DNA from: Cellvibrio sp. PSBB023
GTDB taxonomy: Bacteria; Pseudomonadota; Gammaproteobacteria; Pseudomonadales; Cellvibrionaceae
Length of the DNA stretch: 64,000 bases
Direction: 5' to 3'
Assembly: GCF_002007605.1 (NCBI RefSeq)
Contig: NZ_CP019799.1
Coordinates: 4,008,001-4,072,000, forward strand
Part shown: positions 9,194 to 18,021 of the stretch, piece by piece
Numbering within the stretch: position 1 is the first letter of the stretch
How the letters are laid out: the number at the start of each line of letters is the position of its first letter
Program-made: the position numbers and the translations under genes
Notes under the pieces: model-generated
Database searches by the model: none
What the model was told of the DNA's origin: nothing
The model's input: the letters and a program-made list of their open reading frames with translations, nothing else

Positions 9194-10330
9194 ATGAATA
9201 GAGATAAATTAGCGATGAAAATGCGAGCAGGGTTATTGTTATCCGCCATATGTTTTTCAGTTGTTACACTTACCGCGTGCAACAAACCCGCCACTGACAC
9301 GGCGGCAACTAGTGTCAGTGCGAGTGTGCAAGCACCGGCGCCGATTCCGGTGAAGTTTGTCGTGGTCACTATGTTTGAAATTGGTGAAGACAGCGGCGAT
9401 AAAGCCGGTGAATTCCAGTTGTGGAAAGAGCGCCAAAAACTGGATACCAAATTTGAATTTCCCAATTCCTTTCACGATATTTACATGAATATGGAAACCG
9501 GTGTGATGGGCATAGTGACCGGTATTGGCACTGCGCGCTCCACCGCGGCAACCATGGCGCTGGGTATGGATCCGCGTTTTGATTTCAGCCAAGCCTATTG
9601 GTTGGTGGCCGGTATTGCCGGAATTGACCCGGAAGATGCCTCTATCGGTTCCGCCGCCTGGGCAGAATATTTGGTGGATGGCGACCTCGCCCACGAAATT
9701 GATGCGCGCGAAATTCCGGCCGATTGGGAGACAGGTTATTTTGCGCGTTACACCACCAAACCTTACGACCCGAACAAGCCCGAGCCAACGGGTGAAATGT
9801 TTCGCTTGAATCCCGAGTTAACCGAGTGGGCATTCCAATTAACCAAAGATATTGAGTTACCGGATATCGAAAGCCTGGAAGCTACACGTTCACTCTATGT
9901 GAATCACCCGAATGCGCAGCGCAAACCATTTGTATTGAAAGGCGATCAGCTCGCGGCCATGACGTTTTGGCACGGCGAAATCATGAATACCTGGGCCAAC
10001 AAGTGGACAAAATACTGGACCGAGGGCAAGGGTGAGTTTGTGACCTCGGCCATGGAAGACACAGGTACTTATTTGTCGCTGAGCTATTTGCATAACATCG
10101 GCAAGGCCGATAAAAATCGCCTCATGGTATTGCGTACCGGCAGTAACTACACCATGCCGCCACCGGGTGTCACGGCGGCAGAAAGTTTGCTTGCGGAAAA
10201 TGAAGGTTATGCGGGATTGGATGCTTCGCTCGAATCCGCCTATATTGTGGGAACTGCCGTGATGGACAAGATTTTGGGCAACTGGGATGTTTACAAAGAC
10301 AAAGTACCTGCACCGGCGGATTTGAAATAA
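9194..10330 (+). CDS. NUP-family (purine nucleoside permease-like) lipoprotein, probable periplasmic nucleosidase
   Basis: 378 residues. The signal peptide carries a lipobox (LTAC, lipidated Cys29), and Asn at +2 favours the outer membrane. The body matches the NUP family named after a Candida nucleoside permease, with TMFEIGEDSGDKAGE near the start and WLVAGIAGIDP. There is no membrane helix beyond the signal, so it cannot be a channel by itself. M287-E-D and R314-T-G-S-N318 recall the purine-contact motifs of nucleoside phosphorylases (ME-E-S-A and R-S-G-S-N in the gene at 23163). I infer a periplasm-facing nucleoside-binding or nucleoside-cleaving enzyme. It is the last gene before a palindromic repeat. 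A paralogue lies at 20791. Confidence 0.85.
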   Translation: MNRDKLAMKMRAGLLLSAICFSVVTLTACNKPATDTAATSVSASVQAPAPIPVKFVVVTMFEIGEDSGDKAGEFQLWKERQKLDTKFEFPNSFHDIYMNMETGVMGIVTGIGTARSTAATMALGMDPRFDFSQAYWLVAGIAGIDPEDASIGSAAWAEYLVDGDLAHEIDAREIPADWETGYFARYTTKPYDPNKPEPTGEMFRLNPELTEWAFQLTKDIELPDIESLEATRSLYVNHPNAQRKPFVLKGDQLAAMTFWHGEIMNTWANKWTKYWTEGKGEFVTSAMEDTGTYLSLSYLHNIGKADKNRLMVLRTGSNYTMPPPGVTAAESLLAENEGYAGLDASLESAYIVGTAVMDKILGNWDVYKDKVPAPADLK

Positions 10331-10375
10331 TCGCCGTCTACAAAAACGGGAATAGCTTGTTGTCGCGCCGGCGGA

Positions 10376-10471
10376 GTTCCGGTGTTATTTCTGAGACACG
10401 CCGTGAATACATCCATGTAGGCTCAGCGTCGACATCCATGTCTCCGATGGTCTCAGAAACAACACCGGAAC
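10376..10471 (-). repeat. Intergenic palindromic repeat, family member 1
   Basis: A 96-bp element with 22-bp terminal inverted arms (10376-10397 and 10450-10471, one mismatch) around a 52-bp centre. On the minus strand its 62-bp core aligns without gaps to the element at 16596. It contains CCATGTAGGCTCAGCGTCGA and no gene. It separates the transport part of the locus from the ureide cassette. Confidence 0.8.
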
Positions 10472-10485
10472 CCCTTGGTGAAAGT

Positions 10486-10514
10486 TAGTTGCGAGATTCT
10501 GTTGGTTTTATAAT
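10486..10514 (+). promoter_or_regulatory. Weak candidate promoter for the ureide cassette
   Basis: A perfect TATAAT at 10509-10514 lies 26 bp before the amidase start. The hexamer 17 bp upstream (TAGTTG, 10486-10491) is a poor -35, so an activator or an extended -10 would be needed. The preceding repeat element makes a separate promoter plausible here. Confidence 0.3.
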
Positions 10515-10539
10515 CCTCGCTTTCAAAGGCTTCACATTC

Positions 10540-11721
10540 ATGTCGCTCGATCAACGCGTCTTTGCATGGCGCGGTCACTATGAACATCCCCACGCAAATT
10601 CCGGCAGCCTTGCCGGGCTGCGTTTGGGCGTGAAAGATTTATTCCACATTGCCGGTTTGCCCACGGCGGCGGGAAATCCTGACTGGCTGGCCAGTCACCC
10701 TGTACCGGAACAGACATCACCGGTGGTGACGCAGCTGCTGAACGCGGGCGCTGAGCTGGTTGGCAAAACCCAAACCGATGAACTTGCTTACAGTCTTAAC
10801 GGTTTGAATATTCATTACGGCGCTCCCCTAAACCCCGTTTGCCCCGAGCGCCTGCCCGGCGGTTCTTCCAGCGGCTCTGCCGTGGCGGTTGCAGCGGGCG
10901 ATATCGATATAGGTCTGGGCACCGATACCGGTGGCTCGATTCGTGTTCCTGCGAGCTATAACGGCTTGTTTGGCATTCGCTCCAGCCATGGCCTGATCAG
11001 CACTGAACACATGGTGCCACTGGCGCCCCCCTTCGACACCGTAGGCTGGCTCACGCGCGATGCGCAAACCCTGGCACAGGTCGGCGAGGTATTGCTGCCT
11101 GCCGAGCTTGCCACCGGTTTCCCCCATAAATCCCTGCGTGCGGCGCTGTTACTGCCGCTGCAACAAGGGGTGCTCTGGAGCCCAGAGCATCAGGCCTGGT
11201 TGAAGCAGCAAGCGCTGCTGCCCTCGGTAAAACCCATACTGCTCAATGGCGATTGGTTGAGTCGCGCCAGCCAGTGCTTCCGCACCTTGCAAGGGCGAGC
11301 GATTTGGCAAACCCACGGCGAGTGGATCACTGAACACCAGCCCACCTTTGCGCCGGATATTCATGCGCGTTTTCAGTGGTGTGCAACCCTCACTGACGCC
11401 GACCAAGCAGCAGCGGAAGCAGAGCGCGCCAGCTTGCAGGCGGATATCGACGGCTGGTTTAGCGATGTGGATCTTATCCTGCTGCCCACCACACCTGGCC
11501 CATCGCCCCTGTTGGGTGCCGACAGCCAGTGGATGGACATGTATCGCTCCCAATTAATGGGCCTGACGGCCGCAGCCGGTTTGGCCGGTTTATCGCAAGT
11601 GCATTTACCTGTCTTGCGCGATGAGCAGGGCGCGCCTTACGGGGTATCCCTTTTGGGCCGGCGCGGTGATGACAAAGCCCTGCTGCAATTGGCCATGGAT
11701 TTGTGTGGTGACAGGCTATGA
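10540..11721 (+). CDS. Amidase-signature hydrolase (HpxY/AtzE-like position)
   Basis: 393 residues from ATG 10540. The catalytic triad of the amidase-signature family is visible: Lys in GVKDLF, the cis-Ser of GGSSSGSA and the nucleophile Ser in DTGGSIR. It is short for the family (usually 430-500 residues). It overlaps the next gene by four bases (ATGA), so the two are translationally coupled. In Klebsiella the hpxWXYZ genes pair an amidase of this class with the oxamate hydrolase HpxW, so a role in oxalurate or ureide nitrogen release is likely. The substrate is not visible in the sequence. The long upstream extension to 10489 lacks support as coding. Confidence 0.88.
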   Translation: MSLDQRVFAWRGHYEHPHANSGSLAGLRLGVKDLFHIAGLPTAAGNPDWLASHPVPEQTSPVVTQLLNAGAELVGKTQTDELAYSLNGLNIHYGAPLNPVCPERLPGGSSSGSAVAVAAGDIDIGLGTDTGGSIRVPASYNGLFGIRSSHGLISTEHMVPLAPPFDTVGWLTRDAQTLAQVGEVLLPAELATGFPHKSLRAALLLPLQQGVLWSPEHQAWLKQQALLPSVKPILLNGDWLSRASQCFRTLQGRAIWQTHGEWITEHQPTFAPDIHARFQWCATLTDADQAAAEAERASLQADIDGWFSDVDLILLPTTPGPSPLLGADSQWMDMYRSQLMGLTAAAGLAGLSQVHLPVLRDEQGAPYGVSLLGRRGDDKALLQLAMDLCGDRL

Positions 11722-13328
11722 CCCAGGCTGTTAGCAACCGGCACGCCATCGCCTTTAGTGCACCCCATGCCCAAGCGGCCAACATCGGTTTGGACGTGCT
11801 GCGCGAGGGCGGCAGTGCGGTGGATGCCATGATCGCCGCCGCCGCTGCCATCACCGTGCTTTACCCCCATATGAACAGTTTGGCGGGCGACGGTTTTTGG
11901 TTGATCCATAAACCGGGCGAAGCCCCGCGCGCCATAGATGCCTGCGGCTGTGCGGCGCAATTGGCGAGTATCGATTGGTACAACAGCAAAGGTTTTAACC
12001 AAATTCCCAGTCGTGGTGCACTCGCCACCGTCACTATGGGCGGCACCTTGGCCGGGTGGCAAAAGGCGCGCGACATAGCCGCTGAATCCGCACCGCTATT
12101 ACCCTTGACGCGCTTGCTGGCACCAGCGATAGCGCTGGCCAACAACGGCATTCGTGTTACCCACAGCCTCGAAGCGGCCAGCCGCAAAGTGCAGGCGGAG
12201 TTGGCCGGGCAAGCAGAATACCGGCGGGTATTTATGCCCACTGGTCGCCCCTTGGTGGAGGGAGAAACATTCACAAATCCCGATCTGGCCGTCACCTTGA
12301 ACAGGCTTGCCACACAGGGGCTGGATTCTGCCTATCGCGGCGAACTCGCCGCGCACATCGCCCGTGAATTGGAGCAACTGGGTAGCCCGTTGCGTTTGGC
12401 CGACTTACAAAACTACACCGCGCAGGAAGTAAAACCGCTCGTCGTACAAACTCGCCTTGGCCAGTGTTTTAACTTGCCCGCACCCACCCAGGGCGTGGCG
12501 TCGCTACTGATTTTGGCCATTTACGACCGCCTGTTTAACCCCGAGTGGGATGAAGCCGCGCGGGTGCATGGTTTGATTGAGGCCACCAAACTCGCATTTT
12601 TAGTGCGCGATCGCGAAGTTGCCGACCCGCGTCGCCTGAGCGAGCGCTGGGCGGATCTGCTCAGCGACGGGCATATCGACCAGCTCGCTGCGGTGATCAC
12701 CGAGCAGGCCTTGCCCTGGCCGCAAGTCGCCGAACCGGGCGATACCGTGTGGATGGGCTGTGTGGACGGCAGCGGCACCATGGTCAGTTTTATCCAAAGT
12801 ATTTACTGGGAATTTGGTGCGGGCGTGGTTGTCCCCGGCACCGGGCTGGTGTGGAACAATCGCGGTGTGAGCTTCAGCCTGGACGCCACCCATCGCAATG
12901 CGCTGGCGCCCGGCTACAAACCTTTTCACACCCTCAACCCGGCGTTTGCACTGCTGAGCGATGGCCGTCGTATCAGCTACGGCACCATGGGCGGAGAAGG
13001 ACAACCGCAAACTCAGGCAGCGTTGTTCAGTCGCTACCTTTATGATGGGCGCACACTCAGCGAGGCCATCAGTCGTGGCCGCTGGCTGTTGGGGCGCACC
13101 TGGGGCGACAACAATCACGATTTAAAAATGGAGCAAGATCTAGTGGATTTACTTGGTAGCAATTTACGCGCACGCGGGCACGCCCTTAAGGCGGTTCCGG
13201 CGCACAGCGAAATCATGGGCCATGCCGGTGCGGTGGTCAGTGGCGGTGACGGCAGTGCACTGGCTGCAAGCGACCCGCGCAGCGATGGTGCGGGTTTGGT
13301 CGATATCATGATGGAGTGCGGTCAATGA
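11718..13328 (+). CDS. hpxW: Gamma-glutamyltransferase-family Ntn hydrolase, HpxW-like oxamate amidohydrolase
   Basis: 536 residues with the GGT fold. The likely autocleavage point and nucleophile is Thr343 in GDTVWMGCVDG; it is followed by MVSFIQSIYWEFGAG and GTGLVWNNRG, which I recognise from HpxW proteins rather than from true GGT. There is no signal peptide, whereas true GGT is usually exported. HpxW converts oxamate to oxalate and ammonia at the end of ureide breakdown. It is coupled to the amidase upstream and the exporter downstream by ATGA overlaps, and a ureidoglycine aminotransferase gene follows. The family is secure; oxamate specificity is inferred from motifs and neighbours. Confidence 0.82.
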   Translation: MTQAVSNRHAIAFSAPHAQAANIGLDVLREGGSAVDAMIAAAAAITVLYPHMNSLAGDGFWLIHKPGEAPRAIDACGCAAQLASIDWYNSKGFNQIPSRGALATVTMGGTLAGWQKARDIAAESAPLLPLTRLLAPAIALANNGIRVTHSLEAASRKVQAELAGQAEYRRVFMPTGRPLVEGETFTNPDLAVTLNRLATQGLDSAYRGELAAHIARELEQLGSPLRLADLQNYTAQEVKPLVVQTRLGQCFNLPAPTQGVASLLILAIYDRLFNPEWDEAARVHGLIEATKLAFLVRDREVADPRRLSERWADLLSDGHIDQLAAVITEQALPWPQVAEPGDTVWMGCVDGSGTMVSFIQSIYWEFGAGVVVPGTGLVWNNRGVSFSLDATHRNALAPGYKPFHTLNPAFALLSDGRRISYGTMGGEGQPQTQAALFSRYLYDGRTLSEAISRGRWLLGRTWGDNNHDLKMEQDLVDLLGSNLRARGHALKAVPAHSEIMGHAGAVVSGGDGSALAASDPRSDGAGLVDIMMECGQ

Positions 13329-14149
13329 ATGAATTTTTAAGCCAATGGCTGCCCACCATGATTGCCATGGTGATCACCGGTGCCTTTGCCGGCATCCTCG
13401 CCGGCCTGCTCGGTGTGGGCGGCGGCATTGTCATAGTGCCAGTGCTCTATTTTGTATTGCAGTCCTTTGGGGTTGGCCCTGCGACCGCCATGCTGGTCGC
13501 CACCGGCACCTCGCTGCTGGTTATTGTGCCCACCAGTATTTCCTCCATGCGCGCCCATCACAAACGCGGCAATGTGGATTGGGCGCTCATCAAACGCTGG
13601 TGGCCGTTTATGGTGGTGGGTGTCATTGCGGGCAGCACCTTTGCGCTGCACGCCAAAGGCGAAGTTACCAGCGCGATTTTTGGCGTGGTGGCGTTGTTAG
13701 TCGCCGCCAACATGTTGTTTCGCGCCAAGGCCGCGCCCATCGCCCAGCAATTGCCGGGTATGGCAGGGCAGGGCGCCATGGCCAGCGGTATAGGGTTTTT
13801 CTCGGTGATGATGGGGGTGGGTGGTGGCACCATTGGTGTACCGCTGCTCAACGCCTGTAACTACCCACCGCATCGCGCGGTAGGCACCGCTTCCTTCTTT
13901 GGCCTGTTAATTTCCGTGCCCGGTGCGTTGGCCATGCTGCTGGCGCAAACCCCGGCAGATGCCCCGCAAGGCATGATCGGCATGGTCAACCTGCCCGGGT
14001 TTTTATTGATTGTTCCGCTCACCGTATTACTCGCACCGGTTGGTGCCTGGATCGGCTCCAAGTTGGACGCGGTGATGTTGAAACGGGTATTCGCCGTTTT
14101 CCTGTGCATCAGCGGTGGGCGTATGTTGATGCAGGTATTGGGGTCGTAA
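13325..14149 (+). CDS. TauE/SafE-family membrane anion transporter
   Basis: 274 residues from ATG 13325, which overlaps the hpxW stop (ATGA). About eight membrane helices are visible, with the duplicated family motif GGLLGVGGGIVIVP-like near the start (GLLGVGGGIVIVP) and MMGVGGGTIGVPLL in the second half. Family members export small organic or sulfur anions. Coupling to hpxW suggests export of a ureide-pathway product such as oxalate or oxamate; that is an inference. Confidence 0.85.
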   Translation: MNEFLSQWLPTMIAMVITGAFAGILAGLLGVGGGIVIVPVLYFVLQSFGVGPATAMLVATGTSLLVIVPTSISSMRAHHKRGNVDWALIKRWWPFMVVGVIAGSTFALHAKGEVTSAIFGVVALLVAANMLFRAKAAPIAQQLPGMAGQGAMASGIGFFSVMMGVGGGTIGVPLLNACNYPPHRAVGTASFFGLLISVPGALAMLLAQTPADAPQGMIGMVNLPGFLLIVPLTVLLAPVGAWIGSKLDAVMLKRVFAVFLCISGGRMLMQVLGS

Positions 14150-14214
14150 AAAGAATATTCACGAGCGATTCGTGTTGATGTGTTTTGTTGTTAGCCGTTG
14201 TCAGGAGTTATGAA

Positions 14215-15471
14215 ATGCCCGATCAGTACAGTGTTAGCCCATCGCTACTGCGACCTTTTTCACCGCCGCCCCGATTATTAATGGGGCCGGGGCCCATCAC
14301 TGTTGATCCGCGTGTACTGCGCGCCATGTCCGCGCAACTTGTCGGCCAATATGATCCGGCCATGACGCAATGCATGAATGAAACCATGGCGCTGTATCGC
14401 GGCGTATTCAAAACGGCTAATCAGTGGACATTATTAATTGATGGCACCTCGCGCGCCGGTATCGAAGCGGTATTAATTTCACTGTTGGAACCGGGCGATA
14501 AAATTCTGGTGCCGGTGTTTGGTCGCTTTGGTCATTTGCTGTGTGAAATTGCCGAGCGCTGCGGCGCCGAGGTGCACAAAATCCACAAAGAGTGGGGCGA
14601 AGTATTTACGCCTGACGAAATCGAAACAGCGATTAAACATGTACAGCCCAAAATGCTCGCCATAGTGCAGGGCGATACCTCCACCACCATGTTGCAACCG
14701 CTGGATTATCTCGGCGAAATTTGTGCGCGCCACGGTGTTTTATTTTATTCCGATGGCACTGCCTCCATTGGCGGCAATCCATTTGAAACTGACAAATGGC
14801 AACTGGATGCTGTCTCGGTCGGGTTACAAAAATGTTTGTGCGGTCCTTCGGGCAGCGCGCCTATTACGCTCAGCGAAAAAGCCGTTGCTGCGATTCGCAC
14901 GCGCCGCCATATCGAAGCTGGTATTCGTACCGAAAATCATGTCGAAGGCAGCGGTCGGCGTATCGCCTCCAATTATTTTGATTTAGGCATGATTATGGAT
15001 TACTGGGGCGAAGAACGCCTTAACCACCACACTGAAGCCACCACCATGCTCTATGGCGCCCGTGAATGCGCGCGCATTTTGTTGGAAGAAGGTGTTGAAA
15101 ACGCTATCGAACGCCACCGCATTCACGGCAAAGCCATGGCGCAGGGTTTGGCGGCGATGAATTTAAAATTGTTCGGCGATCAAGCCAACAAAATGCACAA
15201 CGTGGTGGGTGTTTATATTCCCCAAGGCGTTGCCGGTGAAACGGTGCGCAGCAGTATGCTCAATGATTTTGGAATTGAAATTGGCACGTCATTTGGCCCA
15301 TTGCACGGCAAAATCTGGCGCATTGGCACCATGGGTTACAACGCACGCAAAGATGCGGTGCTGCAAACCTTAACGGCACTTGAAGCGGTGTTGCGCCGCG
15401 CCGGGCATTCGCAAACCGCCAACGCGGGTGTGGATGCCGCCATGACCATTTATGCACAAGAAGGCTATTAA
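14215..15471 (+). CDS. hpxJ: Class V aminotransferase, (S)-ureidoglycine-glyoxylate aminotransferase-like
   Basis: 418 residues from ATG 14215, with AGGAG seven bases upstream. The N-terminal LLMGPGPITVDPRVL is typical of the alanine-glyoxylate aminotransferase group. The PLP lysine lies in VGLQKCLCGPSGSAP; the QKCL-x-GPSG form is that of PucG/HpxJ rather than the usual SQK form. PucG moves the amino group of ureidoglycine to glyoxylate, giving oxalurate and glycine. The substrate-producing enzyme (allantoate amidohydrolase) is encoded at 16725 and the product branch by the amidase and HpxW-like genes, which supports this role over a general alanine-glyoxylate transaminase. Confidence 0.82.
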   Translation: MPDQYSVSPSLLRPFSPPPRLLMGPGPITVDPRVLRAMSAQLVGQYDPAMTQCMNETMALYRGVFKTANQWTLLIDGTSRAGIEAVLISLLEPGDKILVPVFGRFGHLLCEIAERCGAEVHKIHKEWGEVFTPDEIETAIKHVQPKMLAIVQGDTSTTMLQPLDYLGEICARHGVLFYSDGTASIGGNPFETDKWQLDAVSVGLQKCLCGPSGSAPITLSEKAVAAIRTRRHIEAGIRTENHVEGSGRRIASNYFDLGMIMDYWGEERLNHHTEATTMLYGARECARILLEEGVENAIERHRIHGKAMAQGLAAMNLKLFGDQANKMHNVVGVYIPQGVAGETVRSSMLNDFGIEIGTSFGPLHGKIWRIGTMGYNARKDAVLQTLTALEAVLRRAGHSQTANAGVDAAMTIYAQEGY

Positions 15472-15498
15472 CAGGCTGACCTGTTCAGGAGAACACCC

Positions 15499-16566
15499 AT
15501 GATTCCCTCGGTAATCGCCCCGGATTTTTCCGGGCTACCTAAACTTGAAGAACTTGCGTCGCGTGAGTTTTTGGCTGGCTTGCCCAAGGCCGAATTGCAC
15601 ATGCATCTCGACGGCGCCTTATCGCCCGCCATGATGTTTTCCCTCGCCCAGCGCAATCAGGTGAAGTTACCCTACACCAGTGTGGAAGAAATTGAAGCGG
15701 CCTATCAATTCAAAAATCTGCAAAGCTTTTTGGATTTGTTATACCAAGGCGCCTCGGTTCTCAAACACGAACAGGATTTTTACGACCTGGCGCGGGATTA
15801 TTTTGCCAAATGCAAAGCCGATAATATTCTGCATACCGAATTGTCCTTTGACCCGCAAACCCATACGGATCGTGGCATCCCCTTTGACACTGTGATCAGC
15901 GGCATTTTGCGCGCGATGGATGATGCCAAAACAGAATGGGGCATCAGCTCAAAACTGGTCATGGATTTTCTGCGGCATTTAAGTGCCGAGAGTGCGATGA
16001 AAACCCTGGAAGAATCATTGCCCTGGAAAGACAAGATTATCGCCGTTGGCTTGGACAGTTCCGAACTTGGTCATCCGCCCAGTAAATTCACCGAGGTTTT
16101 CGCCCGCGCCCGCGCCGAAGGTTATCGCGTAGTCGCCCACGCCGGTGAAGAAGGCCCGCCTGCGTATATTTGGGAGGCGATTGATCTATTAAAAGTCGAG
16201 CGCATTGATCACGGCGTACGCGCCGACGAAGATCCACAACTGCTGGATTATTTGCAAAAAACACAAATCCCGCTCACGGTATGCCCGCTCTCCAATGTGC
16301 GTTTGTGTGTGTTCGACAAAATGGCTGAGCACAATTTATTTACCTTAATGGATGCCGGCTTGCGGGTCATGATCAACTCCGATGATCCCACCTACTTTGG
16401 TGGCTACCTCAACGACAATTATTTTGCCCTCGCCGATGCCTTTCCCTTAACGCGCAAACAGGCGCTATTGCTTGCACACAATAGTTTCACTTCCAGTTTT
16501 ATTAACGATGTTGAAAAACAGGACTTTATCGATCAGCTGAAAAACTATGCTAATAGTTTTCATTAA
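15499..16566 (+). CDS. Adenine/adenosine deaminase (adenine deaminase type of the Add family)
   Basis: 355 residues, full length for the family. Metal and catalytic motifs are complete: HMHLDGAL, H214-A-G-E217 (HAGEEGPP), ERIDHG and [11 protein letters not shown]. The stretch [16 protein letters not shown] and the HAGEEGP form are those of Pseudomonas-type enzymes characterised as adenine deaminases. It would yield hypoxanthine (or inosine) in the cytoplasm. It sits between the ureidoglycine aminotransferase and allantoate amidohydrolase genes. A paralogue at 24024 lacks the HAGE motif. Adenine is more likely than adenosine as substrate, but this is from recalled similarity. Confidence 0.88.
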   Translation: MIPSVIAPDFSGLPKLEELASREFLAGLPKAELHMHLDGALSPAMMFSLAQRNQVKLPYTSVEEIEAAYQFKNLQSFLDLLYQGASVLKHEQDFYDLARDYFAKCKADNILHTELSFDPQTHTDRGIPFDTVISGILRAMDDAKTEWGISSKLVMDFLRHLSAESAMKTLEESLPWKDKIIAVGLDSSELGHPPSKFTEVFARARAEGYRVVAHAGEEGPPAYIWEAIDLLKVERIDHGVRADEDPQLLDYLQKTQIPLTVCPLSNVRLCVFDKMAEHNLFTLMDAGLRVMINSDDPTYFGGYLNDNYFALADAFPLTRKQALLLAHNSFTSSFINDVEKQDFIDQLKNYANSFH

Positions 16567-16595
16567 GAAAAAAGAAATACAACTTTAAGCAAGGG

Positions 16596-16689
16596 TGGTG
16601 TTATGTGCTCGGAGACCGCCGGAGCCAAGGATGGCGACGACGAGCCCCCAGGGAAGGGTTTACGGCGAGTCTCCGGGTGCATAACACCA
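16596..16689 (+). repeat. Intergenic palindromic repeat, family member 2
   Basis: A 94-bp element with outer arms TGGTGTTATG and CATAACACCA and inner arms CGGAGA and TCTCCG. Its 62-bp core runs from GAGACC to GTCTC and aligns without gaps to the reverse of the element at 10376. It occupies the leader of the allantoate amidohydrolase gene, and an open frame through it (GTG 16605) is spurious. Confidence 0.8.
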
Positions 16690-16724
16690 GTCGCAGCGCC
16701 ACAATCCCGATTGAGAAAAGCATC

Positions 16725-17960
16725 TTGAACGAAATCAGCACCGAAGCACTAGCAGAAAAAGTCATGCACTGGTGCGATCAACTCGCCGCCATCAGCTCGC
16801 ACCCGGAAAATATCAGCCGATTTTATTTAACGCCAGAGCACAAACGGTGCAACGAATTGGTTGCACAATGGATGCAAGACGCAGGCATGGAGACCTGGGT
16901 TGATGCGGCGGGAAATCTTTGTGGTCGTTACGATGGAAAAAATCCTTGCGCAAAAACCTTAATACTTGCTTCGCATTTGGATTCAATTCCCAACGCTGGC
17001 GCCTATGACGGGATTCTCGGTGTACTGGTTGCAATCGCTGTCGTGGAGCAGTTCTACCAAAACGATATTACACTGCCCTATGCCATCGATATTATTGGCT
17101 TTGGTGATGAAGAAGGCACACGTTTCGGCAGCACCTTATTAGGCAGCCGCGCCGTCGCAGGCACCTGGAATCCCGAGTGGTGGGAGTTAAAAGATCGCAA
17201 CGGAATCAGTTTAAAACAAGCCTTTATCGATTTTGGTTTGGACCCCGACAATATTCACAGCGCTGCACGCAACCCCGACGACTTACTCGCCTACCTTGAA
17301 GTCCATATTGAGCAGGGGCCGGTCTTGGAAAATGAAAACCTGGCGCTCGGTATTGTCACTGCCATCGCCGGTGCGCGTCGTTTTTCGATTGACATAGAAG
17401 GCTACGCCGGACACGCCGGGACAGTGCCTATGCCCATGCGCAAAGATGCACTGGTCGGCGCTGCACTGGGTGTTGTGCTGGTAGAAAATATCGCCAACGA
17501 ATTCGATGTTGTTGCTACTGTCGGAAAAATTGAATGCGGCCCCGGCGCCGTCAATGTCATTCCCGGTCACGCCACATTTACCATTGATATTCGTTCCGGT
17601 GATGATCAGCTGCGTGATCAAGCCTTTGCAAAAATCCAGCATGAACTGGATATGATTTGCCTGAATAGAAACCTTGTGGCGCGCTGGACCGAAATTCACA
17701 ACGCACCAGCAGTAGTCTGCGCGGATTGGATACAAGCATTACAAGCGTCAGTATTGCGCGATATGAATTTACATCCTTACACATTAATGAGCGGCGCCGG
17801 TCACGATGCCATGGCCATGGCCGATATTTGTGATGTGGCCATGTACTTTGTGCGCTGCAAAGGGGGGGTGAGTCACCACCCGGATGAATCAGTCACTGTG
17901 GATGATGTTGCTCTGGCGATTGATGCGCTCAGCAATACATTACAAAAACTGGCGCAATAA
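16725..17960 (+). CDS. M20-family allantoate amidohydrolase (AllC/HpxK-like)
   Basis: About 411 residues from TTG 16725, the usual family length; an ATG at 16764 would cut the first helix (EALAEKVMHWCDQLAAIS) that relatives keep, and the longer frame from 16605 runs through a repeat element. Metal-ligand motifs of the M20 carbamoylase group are all present: HLDSIPNAGAYDG, GDEEGTRFG, EVHIEQGP and GAGHDAMAMA. The family cleaves N-carbamoyl groups; the neighbouring HpxJ-like and HpxW-like genes point to allantoate as the substrate, giving ureidoglycine, CO2 and ammonia. A beta-ureidopropionase role cannot be excluded. Confidence 0.8.
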   Translation: MNEISTEALAEKVMHWCDQLAAISSHPENISRFYLTPEHKRCNELVAQWMQDAGMETWVDAAGNLCGRYDGKNPCAKTLILASHLDSIPNAGAYDGILGVLVAIAVVEQFYQNDITLPYAIDIIGFGDEEGTRFGSTLLGSRAVAGTWNPEWWELKDRNGISLKQAFIDFGLDPDNIHSAARNPDDLLAYLEVHIEQGPVLENENLALGIVTAIAGARRFSIDIEGYAGHAGTVPMPMRKDALVGAALGVVLVENIANEFDVVATVGKIECGPGAVNVIPGHATFTIDIRSGDDQLRDQAFAKIQHELDMICLNRNLVARWTEIHNAPAVVCADWIQALQASVLRDMNLHPYTLMSGAGHDAMAMADICDVAMYFVRCKGGVSHHPDESVTVDDVALAIDALSNTLQKLAQ

Positions 17961-18021
17961 TATTTTCTCGCCATAACAATGATTGAATAAAACGATGGGC
18001 TAACCGCTATAGGTAAACGCA

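Noticed and set aside
13345..13860. A 171-codon plus-strand frame inside the TauE/SafE gene
   Set aside because: Arg-, His- and Cys-rich shadow of the transporter frame, with no family resemblance.
16605..16724. N-terminal extension of the allantoate amidohydrolase
   Set aside because: It translates a palindromic repeat element and lies outside the conserved family N-terminus.
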